A stretch of DNA of 64,000 nucleotides from assembly GCF_010731635.1 (NCBI RefSeq), contig NZ_AP022583.1:2170001-2234000 (forward strand), in the 5' to 3' direction. Of the stretch, positions 28,070 to 38,495 are shown piece after piece. The DNA is from Mycobacterium noviomagense (GTDB lineage Bacteria; Actinomycetota; Actinomycetes; Mycobacteriales; Mycobacteriaceae). Numbering within the stretch: the stretch's first letter is position 1; each line of letters starts with the position of its first letter. The notes beneath the pieces were generated by a model, which saw nothing but the letters and a program-made list of their open reading frames with translations, ran no database searches and was not told where the DNA came from. The translations under genes were made by a program, and so were the position numbers.

Positions 28070-29671
28070 ATGAATGAGCCCGACGGCGAATGGGGAGAGG
28101 CACGTCGCTCGTTCACGTCGCGAACCCCGGTCAACGACAACCCCGACAAGGTGGTGTATCGCCGCGGCTTCGTTACCCGTCACCAGGTAACCGGGTGGCG
28201 ATTTGTCATGCGCCGCATCGCTTCTGGCGTCGCGCTGCACGACACCAGGATGCTTGTCGACCCGTTGCGCACCCAGTCACGCGCGGTGTTGATGGGCGCG
28301 CTCATCCTGGTGACCGGTTTGATCGGGTGCTTCGTGTTCTCGCTGATTCGGCCCGGCGGGTCGGCGGGCACCAATCCGGTGCTGGCCGACCGGTCCACTG
28401 CCGCGCTGTATGTGCGAGTCGGTGACCAGCTGCACCCGGTGCTCAACTTGACCTCGGCGCGGCTGATCGCCGGCCGACCGGTCAACCCCACCACCGTGAG
28501 AAGCAGTGAGCTGGACAAGTTTCCGCGCGGCAACCTGATTGGTATTCCCGGCGCCCCGGAACGGATGGTGCAAGACACCTCGCAGAACGCCGAATGGACG
28601 GTGTGTGATGCGATCAGCGGAATCGGTCACGCCGCACACAGCACCGGTGTCACGGTGATCGGCGGACCGCTGGACACCAGCGGGGCGCGGGCGGCCGCGC
28701 TGCCCGCTGGGCAGGCGGAGCTGGTCGACTTCCCCAGTGACAGGGGCGCCGGCACCTGGCTGCTGTGGGATGGCAAACGCAGCCGGATCGATCTGGCCGA
28801 CCATGCCGTCATCAACGCCTTGGGCCTCGGTACAGAGGTCCCCGCCGCACGGCCGATCGGGCAGGGTCTGTTCAACGCGGTTCCTGAGGCGCCGGCCTTG
28901 ACGCCGCCGACCATCCCGGACGCGGGCAGCCCACCGCATTTCCCGCTGTCCCTGCCCGCGCCGGTGGGGGCCGTGGTCGTCGCTTACGCCGCGGACAACA
29001 GCACGTTGTACTACGCGGTGCTGCCCGACGGATTGCAGCCAATCTCACCGGTGCTCGCCGCGATCCTGCGCAACACCAACTCCTACGGCTTGGACCAGCC
29101 GCCGCGGCTGGGCGCTGATCAGGTTGCCCGCCTGCCGGTTTCGCGGATGCTGGACACCTCCCGTTACCCCGACCAGCGGCTAAGCCTGGTCGACGCCGCG
29201 CGCTCCCCGGTCACCTGCGCGTACTGGAGCAAGCCGGCCGGAGCCGCCACCAGCTCGCTGAAGTTGCTGTCCGGCTCGGCGCTGCCGGTGCCCGACACCA
29301 CGCGCGCCGTGGAACTCGTCAGCGCCGGCGCGGGCGGGACCGCGGCGCGTGTCGCGCTGACCCCAGGTCGCGGATACTTCACGCAGACCGTCGGTCAAGA
29401 CGCGACATCACCACCGGCCGGCTCGCTGTCCTGGATCGCCGACACCGGTGTCCGATACGGGATCGACAATGAAGCCGGGTCCAGCGGACACTCCAAAGCC
29501 GTTGAGGCACTTGGCTTGACACCGCCGCCCGTTCCGATCCCGTGGTCGGCGCTTTCGCTGTTCGCAGCGGGGCCGACGCTGTCCCGTGCTGACGCGTTGC
29601 TGGCCCACGACGGCCTGCCGCCCGACACCCGACGCAGCCGCCAAGCTTCAGCTCAACAGGAGACCCGATGA
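28070..29671 (+). CDS. eccB3: ESX-3 core membrane component EccB3
   Basis: A 533-residue membrane protein of the ESX core complex. It has a cytoplasmic N-terminus of about 70 residues ([19 protein letters not shown] is typical of EccB) and a single membrane helix at about residues 72-93. A large periplasmic domain follows, with the known repeat-like folds. Two cysteines in VCDAISGIG and VTCAYWSKP may form the family's disulfide. It forms the hexameric channel with EccC3, EccD3 and EccE3. GAGGAG precedes the ATG. The gene overlaps eccC3 by four bases. Confidence 0.95.
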   Translation: MNEPDGEWGEARRSFTSRTPVNDNPDKVVYRRGFVTRHQVTGWRFVMRRIASGVALHDTRMLVDPLRTQSRAVLMGALILVTGLIGCFVFSLIRPGGSAGTNPVLADRSTAALYVRVGDQLHPVLNLTSARLIAGRPVNPTTVRSSELDKFPRGNLIGIPGAPERMVQDTSQNAEWTVCDAISGIGHAAHSTGVTVIGGPLDTSGARAAALPAGQAELVDFPSDRGAGTWLLWDGKRSRIDLADHAVINALGLGTEVPAARPIGQGLFNAVPEAPALTPPTIPDAGSPPHFPLSLPAPVGAVVVAYAADNSTLYYAVLPDGLQPISPVLAAILRNTNSYGLDQPPRLGADQVARLPVSRMLDTSRYPDQRLSLVDAARSPVTCAYWSKPAGAATSSLKLLSGSALPVPDTTRAVELVSAGAGGTAARVALTPGRGYFTQTVGQDATSPPAGSLSWIADTGVRYGIDNEAGSSGHSKAVEALGLTPPPVPIPWSALSLFAAGPTLSRADALLAHDGLPPDTRRSRQASAQQETR

Positions 29672-32600
29672 GCCGCCTGATTTTCGAGGCCCGCCGACGG
29701 CTGCCACCCCCGGTGACCCGCAAGGGCACCATCACCATCGAGGCGCCGCCGGAACTGCCGCGGGTGATCCCGCCGTCGCTGCTGCGCCGCGCGCTGCCTG
29801 TCGTGATCGTGATGCTGATCGTCGGGATGATCGTCGCGCTGTTCGCCACCGGGATGCGGGTGATCTCCCCACAGACACTGTTCTTCCCGTTCGTGCTACT
29901 GCTGGCCGCGACCGCGCTGTATCGCGGCACCGGCAACAAGACGCGCACCGAGGAAGTCGACGCCGAACGCGCCGACTACCTGCGTTACCTATCGGTGGTC
30001 CGCGACAACATCCGCAGCCAAGCCGCCGAGCAGCGCATGGCAGCCGAATGGTCGCACCCCGACCCGACGGAGTTGGCGAGCATCCCCGGCTCACGCCGGC
30101 AATGGGAGCGCGACCCGAACGACTCCGACTTCCTGGTGGTGCGCGCCGGCCGGCACACGGTGCCCCTGGCCACATCCGTGCGGGTCAACGACATCGCCGA
30201 CGAGATCGACCTGGAACCGGTGTGCCACAGCGCGTTACGTAGCCTGCTGGACACCCAGCGCACGGTGCGCGACGTGCCGGTGGGCATCGACTTGGCCAAG
30301 GTCTCACGAATCACCGTGCTGGGCGAGGCCGACGAGGTGCGCGCCGCATTGCGGGCCTGGATCGCCCAGGCGGTGACGTGGCACGACCCGACGGTGCTCG
30401 GTGTCGCTTTGGCCACACCAGATTTAGAAGCAACGGACTGGTCGTGGCTGAAGTGGTTGCCGCACACCGACATCCCCGGCCAGCTCGACGGTGTCGGCCC
30501 GGCCCGGTACCTGACGGGCAACCCCGACGAGTTGTCCAGGCTGCTGGGCCCGGCGCTCGCGGATCGCCCGGCGTTCACCGGCGGCTCGTCGGAAGCGTTG
30601 CGTCACTTGCTGATTGTCGTCGACGGCCCGGACTACGAGCTGAACGCCTCGCCGCTTTCGGCCGCGCGGGCCGGCGTGACCGTCATCCAGCGCTCGGCGA
30701 CACCGCCGCACCGCGAGCAGTATCCAGATCCCGAGCGCCCGATTCTGCGGATCACGAAGGGACGCATCGAGCGTTGGCAGACCGGCGGCTGGCAGCGCTA
30801 CATCGACACCGCCGACCAGCTCGACGCCGACGAAGCCAACCACTTGGCCCGCCAGCTATCCCGCTGGGACTCCAACCCTACCCATGCCGGCCTGCGCTCT
30901 GCGGCCACCCGGGGCGCCACCTTCACCACCCTGCTGGGCATCCCTGACGCTTCCCGGCTCGACGTTCCCGCGCTGTGGGCGCCGCGGCCCCGGGAGGAGG
31001 AACTGCGGGTCCCGATCGGTGTCACCGCCACCGGCGAGCCGCTGATCTTCGACCTCAAAGACGAAGCCGAAGGCGGGATGGGCCCGCACGGGCTGATGAT
31101 CGGGATGACCGGCTCCGGCAAGTCGCAGACACTGATGTCGATCCTGTTGTCGCTGTTGACAACTCACTCGGCCGACCGGCTCATCGTCATCTACGCCGAC
31201 TTCAAGGGCGAGGCCGGCGCTGACAGCTTCCGCAATTTCCCCCAGGTCGTCGCAGTCATCTCGAACATGGCCGAAAAGAAGTCGCTGGCCGACCGGTTCG
31301 CCGACACGCTGCGCGGCGAGGTGGCCCGCCGCGAGGTGCTGCTGCGTGAGGCCGGACGGCGGGTTCAGGGCAGCGCATTCAACTCGGTCACTGAATACGA
31401 GAACGCGATTGCGGCCGGATATGACCTGGCCCCGATCCCAACGCTGTTCGTGGTCGCCGACGAGTTCACCCTGATGCTTGCCGACCATCCCGAATATGCC
31501 GAGCTTTTCGACTACGTGGCCCGCAAAGGCCGCTCGTTCCGCATCCACATCTTGTTCGCCTCGCAGACGCTGGACGTGGGCAGGATCAAGGACATCGACA
31601 AGAACACCTCGTACCGGATCGGTTTGAAGGTGGCCAGCCCGGCGGTGTCGCGGCAAATCATCGGCGTGGAGGACGCCTACCACATCGAATCGGGCAAGGA
31701 GCACAAGGGCGTGGGCTTCCTGGTGCCCGCTCCCGGCGCCGCGCCGATCAAGTTTCGCAGCACCTACGTCGACGGCATCTACGAACCGCCCCGGCCCACG
31801 AAAACCGTTGTGGTGCAATCGGCTCCGGAACCGAAGCTGTTCACCGCGGGGCGGGTGGAGCCGGACCCGGAGACGGTGCTCGCTGGAAGCGACGAGGAGG
31901 AGCCGAGCGGTCCGCCGCGCAAGCTGATCGCCACCATCGGCGAGCAGTTGGCCCGCTACGGGCCGCGCGCGCCGGAGCTGTGGCTGCCACCGCTGGACGA
32001 CTCCATTCCGTTGCACACAGTGCTGGCCCGGGCCGCCATACCGCCACGGCAATGGCGCTGGCCACTGGGCGAGATCGACAAGCCCTTCGAGATGCGCCGT
32101 GACCCGCTGGTTTTCGACGCATTGTCGTCGGCCGGGAACATGGTCATCCACGGCGGTCCGAAATCCGGCAAGTCCACTGCGTTGCAGACGTTCATCCTGT
32201 CGGCCGCCAACCTGCACTCGCCGCGCGAGGTGACGTTCTACTGCCTGGACTACGGCGGCGGCCAGCTGCGCGCGCTCGAAGACCTCGCCCATGTCGGCAG
32301 CGTGGCCTCGCCGCTGGAACCCGAACGCATCCGGCGCACCTTCGGTGAACTCGAGCAGCTGCTGCTGGCTCGTCAGCGGCGGGAGGTCTTCCGGCATCGG
32401 CGCGGCAACGGCTCCTCCGGCATGGACGACGGGTACGGCGAGGTGTTCCTGGTCATCGACAACATCTACGCGTTCGGCCGCGACAACACCGACCAGTTCA
32501 ACACCCGAAACCCGTTGCTGGCCAAAGTCACCGAGCTGGTCAACATCGGGTTGGCCTACGGCATCCACGTGGTCATCACCACCCCGAGCTGGCTCGAGGT

Positions 32601-33630
32601 GCCGCTGGCCATGCGCGACGGTCTGGGCCTGCGCCTCGAGCTCAAGCTGCACGACGCGCGCGACAGCAACGTGCGTGTCGTCGGGGCCCTGCGCCGCCCG
32701 GCCGAGGCGGTGCCGCCCGATCAGCCGGGCCGAGGTCTCACCATGGCCGCCGAGCACTTCCTGTTCGCCGAACCCGACCTCGACCAGATCGCCGAGATCA
32801 ACGCCCGCTACACCGGCGTAAGCGCGCCACCGGTGCGGTTGTTGCCGACGAACCTGCCGCCGAACGCCGTTGGGAACATCTACCCGGGCCCGGAGCGGGT
32901 GGTCATCGGTCAGCGCGAGGAAGACCTCGCACCGGTCGAGCTCAACTTCGCCGACAACCCGCTGCTGATGGTGTTGGGCGACACCAAGTCCGGCAAGACC
33001 ACGCTGCTGCGCCACATCATTCGCACCGTCCGCGACCACTCCACCCCGGATCAGGTCGCGTTCACGGTGGTGGACCGCCGGCTGCATCTTGTCGACGAAC
33101 CGTTATTCCCCGACAACGAGTACACCGTCAACGTGGACCGGGTCCTGCCGGTGATGCTCGGCCTTTCAGCGCTCATCGAGTCGCGGCGGCCGCCGGCAGG
33201 CATGTCTGCGGCGCAGCTGACCAATTGGAACTACCAAGGCCACACCCATTACCTGATCATCGACGACGTCGACCAGATACCCGACACCCCGGCGATGAGC
33301 GGCGCATTCGTCGGCCAGCGGCCGTGGACCAGCCTCATCGGGCTGCTGTCACAGGCCAGCGACCTGGGGTTGCGGGTGATCGTCACCGCACGCGCCACCG
33401 GGTCGGCGCACGCGTTGATGACCAGCCCGCTGCTGCGCCGGCTCAACGAGCTACAGGCGACCACGCTGATGTTGTCGGGCAATCCGCAAGACGGCGGCAA
33501 GATCCGCGGACAGCGGTTCGGCCGACTGCCGGCCGGGCGGGCGATCCTGTTGGGCGACACCGATGTTCCGACGTATGTGCAGTTGGTCAACCCGCTCGTC
33601 GACGAAAGCGTGACCGTTGACGGTCGGTGA
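29668..33630 (+). CDS. eccC3: ESX-3 FtsK/SpoIIIE-type motor ATPase EccC3
   Basis: A 1320-residue uninterrupted EccC. Two N-terminal membrane helices (about 43-61 and 69-86) are followed by a DUF domain and three FtsK-like ATPase domains. Their P-loops are visible: [10 protein letters not shown] near residue 480, [10 protein letters not shown] near 830 and [10 protein letters not shown] near 1106. Walker B-type acidic motifs include [12 protein letters not shown] (domain 1), [10 protein letters not shown] (domain 2) and [10 protein letters not shown] (domain 3). The enzyme recognises EsxG-EsxH and PE-PPE signals and drives export. It is unsplit, as is usual for ESX-3 (unlike the split EccCa/Cb of ESX-1). 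Confidence 0.96.
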   Translation: MSRLIFEARRRLPPPVTRKGTITIEAPPELPRVIPPSLLRRALPVVIVMLIVGMIVALFATGMRVISPQTLFFPFVLLLAATALYRGTGNKTRTEEVDAERADYLRYLSVVRDNIRSQAAEQRMAAEWSHPDPTELASIPGSRRQWERDPNDSDFLVVRAGRHTVPLATSVRVNDIADEIDLEPVCHSALRSLLDTQRTVRDVPVGIDLAKVSRITVLGEADEVRAALRAWIAQAVTWHDPTVLGVALATPDLEATDWSWLKWLPHTDIPGQLDGVGPARYLTGNPDELSRLLGPALADRPAFTGGSSEALRHLLIVVDGPDYELNASPLSAARAGVTVIQRSATPPHREQYPDPERPILRITKGRIERWQTGGWQRYIDTADQLDADEANHLARQLSRWDSNPTHAGLRSAATRGATFTTLLGIPDASRLDVPALWAPRPREEELRVPIGVTATGEPLIFDLKDEAEGGMGPHGLMIGMTGSGKSQTLMSILLSLLTTHSADRLIVIYADFKGEAGADSFRNFPQVVAVISNMAEKKSLADRFADTLRGEVARREVLLREAGRRVQGSAFNSVTEYENAIAAGYDLAPIPTLFVVADEFTLMLADHPEYAELFDYVARKGRSFRIHILFASQTLDVGRIKDIDKNTSYRIGLKVASPAVSRQIIGVEDAYHIESGKEHKGVGFLVPAPGAAPIKFRSTYVDGIYEPPRPTKTVVVQSAPEPKLFTAGRVEPDPETVLAGSDEEEPSGPPRKLIATIGEQLARYGPRAPELWLPPLDDSIPLHTVLARAAIPPRQWRWPLGEIDKPFEMRRDPLVFDALSSAGNMVIHGGPKSGKSTALQTFILSAANLHSPREVTFYCLDYGGGQLRALEDLAHVGSVASPLEPERIRRTFGELEQLLLARQRREVFRHRRGNGSSGMDDGYGEVFLVIDNIYAFGRDNTDQFNTRNPLLAKVTELVNIGLAYGIHVVITTPSWLEVPLAMRDGLGLRLELKLHDARDSNVRVVGALRRPAEAVPPDQPGRGLTMAAEHFLFAEPDLDQIAEINARYTGVSAPPVRLLPTNLPPNAVGNIYPGPERVVIGQREEDLAPVELNFADNPLLMVLGDTKSGKTTLLRHIIRTVRDHSTPDQVAFTVVDRRLHLVDEPLFPDNEYTVNVDRVLPVMLGLSALIESRRPPAGMSAAQLTNWNYQGHTHYLIIDDVDQIPDTPAMSGAFVGQRPWTSLIGLLSQASDLGLRVIVTARATGSAHALMTSPLLRRLNELQATTLMLSGNPQDGGKIRGQRFGRLPAGRAILLGDTDVPTYVQLVNPLVDESVTVDGR

Positions 33631-33655
33631 GATTTAACCGGAAGGAGAAGTTGTC

Positions 33656-33964
33656 ATGACGCTACGAGTGGTTCCCGAAGGCCTGGCCGCCACCAGTGCA
33701 GCGGTCGAGGCGCTGACGGCCCGGTTGGCGGCCGCGCATGCCGGTGCGGCCCCGCTGATCACGGCAGTGATGCCGCCCGCGGCCGACCCGGTTTCACTGC
33801 AGACCGCGGTTGGGTTCAGCGCGCAGGGCAGCGAGCACGCTGCGGTGGCCGCCCAGGGTGTCGAAGAACTGGGTCGCGCTGGTGTGGGTGTCGGCGAGTC
33901 CGGCGTCAGTTACGCCACCGGCGATGCGGCCGCGGCGTCGACGTATATGGTCGCCGGCTCCTGA
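33656..33964 (+). CDS. PE5: PE-family protein PE5, ESX-3 substrate
   Basis: A 102-residue PE protein lying directly after eccC3, as PE5 (Rv0285) does. It begins with [20 protein letters not shown], a variant PE helix, and ends with the YxxxD secretion signal YATGD followed by AAAASTY. It folds as a helical hairpin and pairs with the PPE protein encoded three bases downstream. The pair is exported by ESX-3 and in M. tuberculosis PE5-PPE4 is linked to siderophore-mediated iron acquisition. GGAAGGAG precedes the ATG. Confidence 0.93.
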   Translation: MTLRVVPEGLAATSAAVEALTARLAAAHAGAAPLITAVMPPAADPVSLQTAVGFSAQGSEHAAVAAQGVEELGRAGVGVGESGVSYATGDAAAASTYMVAGS

Positions 33965-33966
33965 CC

Positions 33967-35484
33967 ATGACCGCACCGATCTGGATGGCTTCGCCGCCGG
34001 AGGTGCATTCGGCGTTGCTAAGCGCCGGACCGGGCCCGGGTTCGTTGTTGGCGGCGGCGGGAGCGTGGTCGTCGCTGAGCGCCGAATACGCCTCGGCAGC
34101 AAGCGAACTCAGTGCCCTCGTGACTCAGGCCCAGAGCTCGTGGGAAGGGCCCACCGCGGCACAGTATGTGGCCGCCCACATGCCGTATCTGGCGTGGCTG
34201 ACCCAGGCTAGCCTCAACAGTGCGGGCGTGGCCGCCCAGCATGAGACCGCGGTGGCGGCCTACACCACGGCGTTGGCTGCAATGCCCACCTTGGGGGAGC
34301 TGGCCGCCAACCACGCGATCCATGCGGTGTTGGTGGCGACCAATTTCTTTGGCATCAACACGATTCCGATCGCCCTCAACGAGGCCGACTACGTGCGGAT
34401 GTGGATACAGGCAGCCACCACGATGGCCACCTATCAGGCTGCCTCCGGCGTGGCGTTGGCGTCGGCGCCGCGCACCACGCCGGCGCCGATGGTGGTCCAA
34501 CCCGGTGTCGGCGAGGCCGGCAACGCGATGGCCACCGCGGCGCAGACCGGCGCCCACGCCCAGGCCGTCCAGTCCGGGACGTCGCTGAACCTGTCGGATA
34601 TCTGGTCGCAGTTGCTGCAATTTCTGCGAAACCCGCTGGGCAGCCTGCAGCAGATGCTGAGCGCCTTCGCGGCGAATCCGTTGGCGGCGCTGATCGCCTA
34701 CGGACCATTCCTGTTCTTCGTCGGTGCTTTCGCTGCCTACGAAGTGATTTCGCCGATAGCGACCTACGGGCCCATGCTTGCACTGGCGGTGGCATTGCCC
34801 ATCATCCTCGGGCTGGGCATCAACTACCTGCAGTCGCTGACCCCGCCGGTCGAGGCCGTCGACATCCCCGGCGCCGTGGGAGCCGCTCCGGTGACACCGG
34901 CCGCCCAGCCGTCCGCGACCGTCTCGCCAGTGGTGGCGCTGGCCCCGACGGTGGCGAGCCCGGCAGCGATCTCGACGTCTGCGCCGGCATCGACGCCGGC
35001 TGCCCCCGCGGGCACCGCAGCGCCAGCAGCTGCCGCTGGATTCGGCTACGTGGTCGGCGGTATCGACCCGGACGCCGAGGGCGGGCCGACCCTGCACGAC
35101 CGCGAGGGAGCCAAGACGCCGGGTTCCGTTGTGCCCGCGGCAGCAGCGGCGGCACGTGTGCCGAGCCGCGAGGAGGCCCGCGCCCGGCGCCGTCGTCGCG
35201 CGAAGCAGCGCGGGCACGGCGATGCGTTCATGGACATGGATGTTGACGTCGACCCCGACTGGGGACCACCGCAGCAGGAGCCCGTCGCCGCGTCGGCGGC
35301 CTCCGATACGGGTGCGGGACCGCTGGGCTTCGCCGGCACTGTGCACAAGGACAGCGTTGCCGAGGCCGTGGGGTTGACGACGCTGGCCAGTGACGATTTC
35401 GGTGAGGGTCCTCGGATGCCGATGATGCCGGGCAGCTGGGAGCACGACGGACCCCCCGATGGGGAGGGGGGAGAACGCACCTGA
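33967..35484 (+). CDS. PPE4: PPE-family protein PPE4, ESX-3 substrate
   Basis: A 505-residue PPE protein. Residues 1-175 form the PPE domain (PPE at 10-12, [33 protein letters not shown]). The middle has two hydrophobic helices (around [21 protein letters not shown] and [15 protein letters not shown]). The tail is Ala/Pro-rich with a basic [13 protein letters not shown] stretch and a [21 protein letters not shown] ending typical of PPE-PPW-like tails. It pairs with PE5 and is chaperoned by EspG3. It is the closest relative in the window of the divergent PPE gene at 24147-25486. Confidence 0.93.
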   Translation: MTAPIWMASPPEVHSALLSAGPGPGSLLAAAGAWSSLSAEYASAASELSALVTQAQSSWEGPTAAQYVAAHMPYLAWLTQASLNSAGVAAQHETAVAAYTTALAAMPTLGELAANHAIHAVLVATNFFGINTIPIALNEADYVRMWIQAATTMATYQAASGVALASAPRTTPAPMVVQPGVGEAGNAMATAAQTGAHAQAVQSGTSLNLSDIWSQLLQFLRNPLGSLQQMLSAFAANPLAALIAYGPFLFFVGAFAAYEVISPIATYGPMLALAVALPIILGLGINYLQSLTPPVEAVDIPGAVGAAPVTPAAQPSATVSPVVALAPTVASPAAISTSAPASTPAAPAGTAAPAAAAGFGYVVGGIDPDAEGGPTLHDREGAKTPGSVVPAAAAAARVPSREEARARRRRRAKQRGHGDAFMDMDVDVDPDWGPPQQEPVAASAASDTGAGPLGFAGTVHKDSVAEAVGLTTLASDDFGEGPRMPMMPGSWEHDGPPDGEGGERT

Positions 35485-35533
35485 CGAAAAGCATTGCAGG
35501 ACAAGGTAAACAGTCAAAGAGAAAGGGAAATCC

Positions 35534-35827
35534 ATGAGTATGTTGGATGCTCATATTCCGCAGTTGGTGGCGGCGCAGTCGGCGTTTAGCGCCAAGGCGG
35601 CGTTGATGCGCTCGACGATCGGCCAAGCCGAGCAGGAAGCGATGTCGGCGCAGGCGTTTCACGTGGGCGAGTCCGCCGCGGCGTTTCAGGCAGCCCACGC
35701 CCGGTTTGTGGCGGTAGCGGCCAAGATCAACACGCTGCTGGATATCGCCCAGGCCAACCTCGGTGATGCGGCGGGCACCTACACCGCCGCCGATGCCGCG
35801 GCCGCGTCCACCTACACCGGTTTCTGA
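35534..35827 (+). CDS. esxG: ESX-3 secreted WXG100-like protein EsxG
   Basis: A 97-residue ESAT-6-family protein equal in length to EsxG (Rv0287) and nearly identical to it by recollection. As in other EsxG proteins, the central turn has FHVGESAAAF without a Trp. The C-terminus carries the YxxxD signal (YTAAD) followed by AAAASTYTGF. It forms a 1:1 complex with EsxH, which is secreted by ESX-3 and needed for iron and zinc homeostasis. GAGAAAGGGAAATCC provides the ribosome site before the ATG. Confidence 0.96.
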   Translation: MSMLDAHIPQLVAAQSAFSAKAALMRSTIGQAEQEAMSAQAFHVGESAAAFQAAHARFVAVAAKINTLLDIAQANLGDAAGTYTAADAAAASTYTGF

Positions 35828-35857
35828 GCTGTCAACACTTGAGCGAAAGGGTTTGTG

Positions 35858-36148
35858 ATGTCGCAGATCATGTACAACTACCCGGCCATGCTGGCTCATT
35901 CCGCCGATATGGCCGGTTATGCGGGCACGCTGCAGGCGCTGGGCTCCGACATCGCCAGTGAGCAGGCGGCGTTGTCGAGCGCCTGGCAAGGTGACACCGG
36001 GATGACGTATCAGGCTTGGCAGGCGCAGTGGAACCAGGCCATGGAGCAACTGGTGCTGTCGTATCGGGCGATGGCCGGCACCCACGAGACCAACACCACC
36101 TCGATGCTGGCGCGCGACCAAGCCGAAGCCGCCAAATGGGGCGGCTGA
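35858..36148 (+). CDS. esxH: ESX-3 secreted WXG100 protein EsxH (TB10.4)
   Basis: A 96-residue WXG100 protein equivalent to EsxH (Rv0288), with the WQG turn at residues 43-45. The ATG at 35858 is used. A GTG three bases earlier is possible but unneeded. Of the four zinc ligands described for the M. tuberculosis EsxG-EsxH complex (His14, His70, His76, Glu77), this protein keeps His14, His76 and Glu77 but has Arg at position 70. It pairs with EsxG encoded 30 bases upstream. In tuberculosis EsxH also blocks host ESCRT function. Confidence 0.96.
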   Translation: MSQIMYNYPAMLAHSADMAGYAGTLQALGSDIASEQAALSSAWQGDTGMTYQAWQAQWNQAMEQLVLSYRAMAGTHETNTTSMLARDQAEAAKWGG

Positions 36149-36171
36149 CCCGGGTGAGCTCTGCAACCTAG

Positions 36172-37032
36172 ATGGACGCTGAGCCCAACGCCGTCGAGCT
36201 GACCGTCGAGCAGGCGTGGTGCATCGCGGAAATCGTTGGCGCCGGGACGTTTCCATGGGTGCTCGCGATCACCGCGCCGTACTACGACGCTGCCCAGCGA
36301 GGGGCGTTCATGGATCGGCAGACCGCCGAGCTGAAGCGGATGGGCCTGATGTCGCCGGATGGCGTCGTCAACCCGGCGGTGGCCGATTGGATTCGGGTGG
36401 TGTGCTTCCCGGAACGGTGGCTCGACCTGCGCTATGTGGGGCGGTCCCTCGCCAGCGGCAGCGACCAGATGCTGCGCGGAATCGTCGCGCGGCGAGACGA
36501 GCGGACCGTGGTCGTGCTGCGGAACGCGCAGCTGGTCACGTTCACGTCGATGAAAATCGACGACCCGCGGGCGCTGGTCCCGGTCCTCGCTGTAGGCCTG
36601 GCGCAGCGGCCGCCGGCGCGGTTCGATGAGTTCAGCCTTCCGGCCCGGGTCGGCGCCCGCGCCGACGAGCGGCTGCGCGGCGGCGCACCGCTTTCCGAAG
36701 TCCTTGACTACCTGGGTATTCCGGAGTCCGCACGTCCGGTGGTCGAGTCGGTGTTCACGGGGCCGCGCAGCTATGTCGAGGTGGTTGCCGGCTGCCGCCA
36801 CGACGGCCAGCACACCACCACCGAGGTCGGGATGAGCGTCGTCGACAGTACGGCAGGCCGGGTGCTGGTCAGCCCGTCAAGGGCCTTCGACGGCGAATGG
36901 GTATCGACGTTTCGGCCCGGGACACCGTTTGCGATCGCCGTCGCGCTCGAGCAGTTGATGTCGGAATTACCTGGCGGCCATTGGTTTCCGGGCCTGCGGC
37001 TGTCCCGAGATTTCACCAGCCAGTCGCCTTAG
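36172..37032 (+). CDS. espG3: ESX-3 PE-PPE chaperone EspG3
   Basis: A 286-residue EspG-family protein (295 in M. tuberculosis). EspG proteins bind the hydrophobic tip of the PPE partner, keep PE-PPE dimers soluble and provide system specificity. Family features seen are [19 protein letters not shown] at the N-terminus, the [10 protein letters not shown] segment and the C-terminal [21 protein letters not shown]. Cytosolic. It lies just after esxH and before eccD3, in the conserved ESX-3 order. Confidence 0.94.
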   Translation: MDAEPNAVELTVEQAWCIAEIVGAGTFPWVLAITAPYYDAAQRGAFMDRQTAELKRMGLMSPDGVVNPAVADWIRVVCFPERWLDLRYVGRSLASGSDQMLRGIVARRDERTVVVLRNAQLVTFTSMKIDDPRALVPVLAVGLAQRPPARFDEFSLPARVGARADERLRGGAPLSEVLDYLGIPESARPVVESVFTGPRSYVEVVAGCRHDGQHTTTEVGMSVVDSTAGRVLVSPSRAFDGEWVSTFRPGTPFAIAVALEQLMSELPGGHWFPGLRLSRDFTSQSP

Positions 37033-37091
37033 CGCTGGCCTACAAAGAGAGAAAGAGAAGACATGTCCCACCAACGTCTGAGGACCCGGTG

Positions 37092-38495
37092 ATGTCGAGC
37101 GCTGTGATGCCGATCGTGCGGGTCGCCGTCCTCGCCGAAAGCCGGCTGACGGAAATGGCCCTGCCCGCGGAACTGCCGTTGCGCGAAATCCTGCCCGCGG
37201 TCCAGCGTTTGGTGGCTCCCGATGGCGACGCCGACGCGGCGGCGACACCGACTCGGCTCAGCCTCGCACCGATCGGTGGGGCGCCGTTCAGCCTGGACGC
37301 CAGCTTGGACACGGTCGGGGTCGTCGACGGCGACTTGCTCGCATTGCAGCCGGTGCCCACCGGACCGGCCGCACCCGGCATCGTCGAGGACATCGCCGAC
37401 GCCGCGGTGATCTTCTCCGCCTCCCGGTTCAAACCATGGGGCATCACCCATATCCAGCGCGGGGCACTGGCCGCGGTCATCGTTGCGATTCTGGCGGCGA
37501 CCGGGCTAGCGGTCACCCACCGCGTCGTCACCAAGGCGCCGGTGGGGCTGTTCGCGCTCGGCGCGATCGCGGTGCTGACTGCGCTGGCCGGTCTGGTGAG
37601 CAGGGCGCGGTCGCCGCGCACCGGCGTCGCGCTGTCGATCGCCGCACTGGTGCCGATCGCCGCCGTGCTGGCATTGGCGGTACCCGGCGCTTTCGGGCCG
37701 GCCCAGGTGATGCTGGGCGCGGCCGGAGTCGCCGCGTGGTCATTGATCAGCCTGATCCTGCCCGCGCGCGAACGGGAACGGGCGGTCGGACCTTTCACCG
37801 CCACCACGGTATTGGGGATTGCGGTGCTGCTGGCCGCCGGCGCCGAATTGCTCTGGCAGCTCCCGCTGTTGAGCATCGGATGCGGATTGATCGTGGTCGC
37901 GCTGCTGGTCACCGTCGAGGCCGCTCAATTGTCGGCGTTGTGTGCGCGCTTCCCGCTGCCGGTCATCCCCGCGCCGGGGGACCCCACACCGTCGGCGCCG
38001 TCGGTGCACCTCTTGGAAGACCTGCCCCGGCGGGTGCGTATCAGCGACGCCCACCAGAGCGGCTTCATCGCCGCCGCGGTGCTGATCAGCGTGCTGGGTT
38101 CGGTAGCGATCGCGCTGCACCCGGAGGCGGTGCCGGTGTTGGGCTGGTATGTCGTCGCGGCCACCGCGGCGGCCACCGCGCTGCGCGCCCGGGTCTGGGA
38201 TTCGGCCGCCTGCAAGGCGTGGCTGCTGGCCGAGCCGTATCTGGTGAGCTCGGTGCTGCTGGCGCTCTACACCGCGACCGGACGCTACGTCCCGGCATTG
38301 TCCGCGGCCGGAGTACTTGCCGCACTGGTGTTGGTGTTGGTGGTGGTTGCCCTGAATCCGCCGATCGCCTCACCGGACAGCTACTCACTGCCGCTGCGGC
38401 GGCTGGTGAGCTTTGCCGCGTCAGGTCTCGACGGCTCGCTGATTCCGGTCATGGCGTATCTGGTCGGCCTCTTCGGCTGGGTGCTCAATCGATGA
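37092..38495 (+). CDS. eccD3: ESX-3 membrane channel component EccD3
   Basis: A 467-residue integral membrane protein (472 in M. tuberculosis). The first ~110 residues form the ubiquitin-like cytoplasmic domain (MPIVRVAVLAESRLTEMALPAELP start), and eleven hydrophobic segments follow. ATG at 37092, directly after a GTG at 37089, is chosen. The longer open frame overlaps espG3 and is not EccD-like. The stop overlaps the mycP3 start by four bases (ATGA). Confidence 0.94.
   Translation: MSSAVMPIVRVAVLAESRLTEMALPAELPLREILPAVQRLVAPDGDADAAATPTRLSLAPIGGAPFSLDASLDTVGVVDGDLLALQPVPTGPAAPGIVEDIADAAVIFSASRFKPWGITHIQRGALAAVIVAILAATGLAVTHRVVTKAPVGLFALGAIAVLTALAGLVSRARSPRTGVALSIAALVPIAAVLALAVPGAFGPAQVMLGAAGVAAWSLISLILPARERERAVGPFTATTVLGIAVLLAAGAELLWQLPLLSIGCGLIVVALLVTVEAAQLSALCARFPLPVIPAPGDPTPSAPSVHLLEDLPRRVRISDAHQSGFIAAAVLISVLGSVAIALHPEAVPVLGWYVVAATAAATALRARVWDSAACKAWLLAEPYLVSSVLLALYTATGRYVPALSAAGVLAALVLVLVVVALNPPIASPDSYSLPLRRLVSFAASGLDGSLIPVMAYLVGLFGWVLNR

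Noticed and set aside
30856..33087. 743-codon minus-strand frame inside eccC3
   Set aside because: It lies antisense to all three ATPase domains and has no recognisable domain. Long antisense frames are common at this GC content.
34018..35535. 505-codon minus-strand frame opposite PPE4
   Set aside because: Its composition is Arg/Gly/His-rich with no domain. PPE4 on the plus strand is certain.
36897..37091. Upstream extension of eccD3 into espG3
   Set aside because: It overlaps a clearly coding gene in another frame, and the EccD ubiquitin-like domain begins at 37092.
37436..38491. Long open frame before mycP3
   Set aside because: It is the shadow frame of eccD3. The signal peptide of MycP3 starts at 38492, where ATGA overlaps the eccD3 stop.
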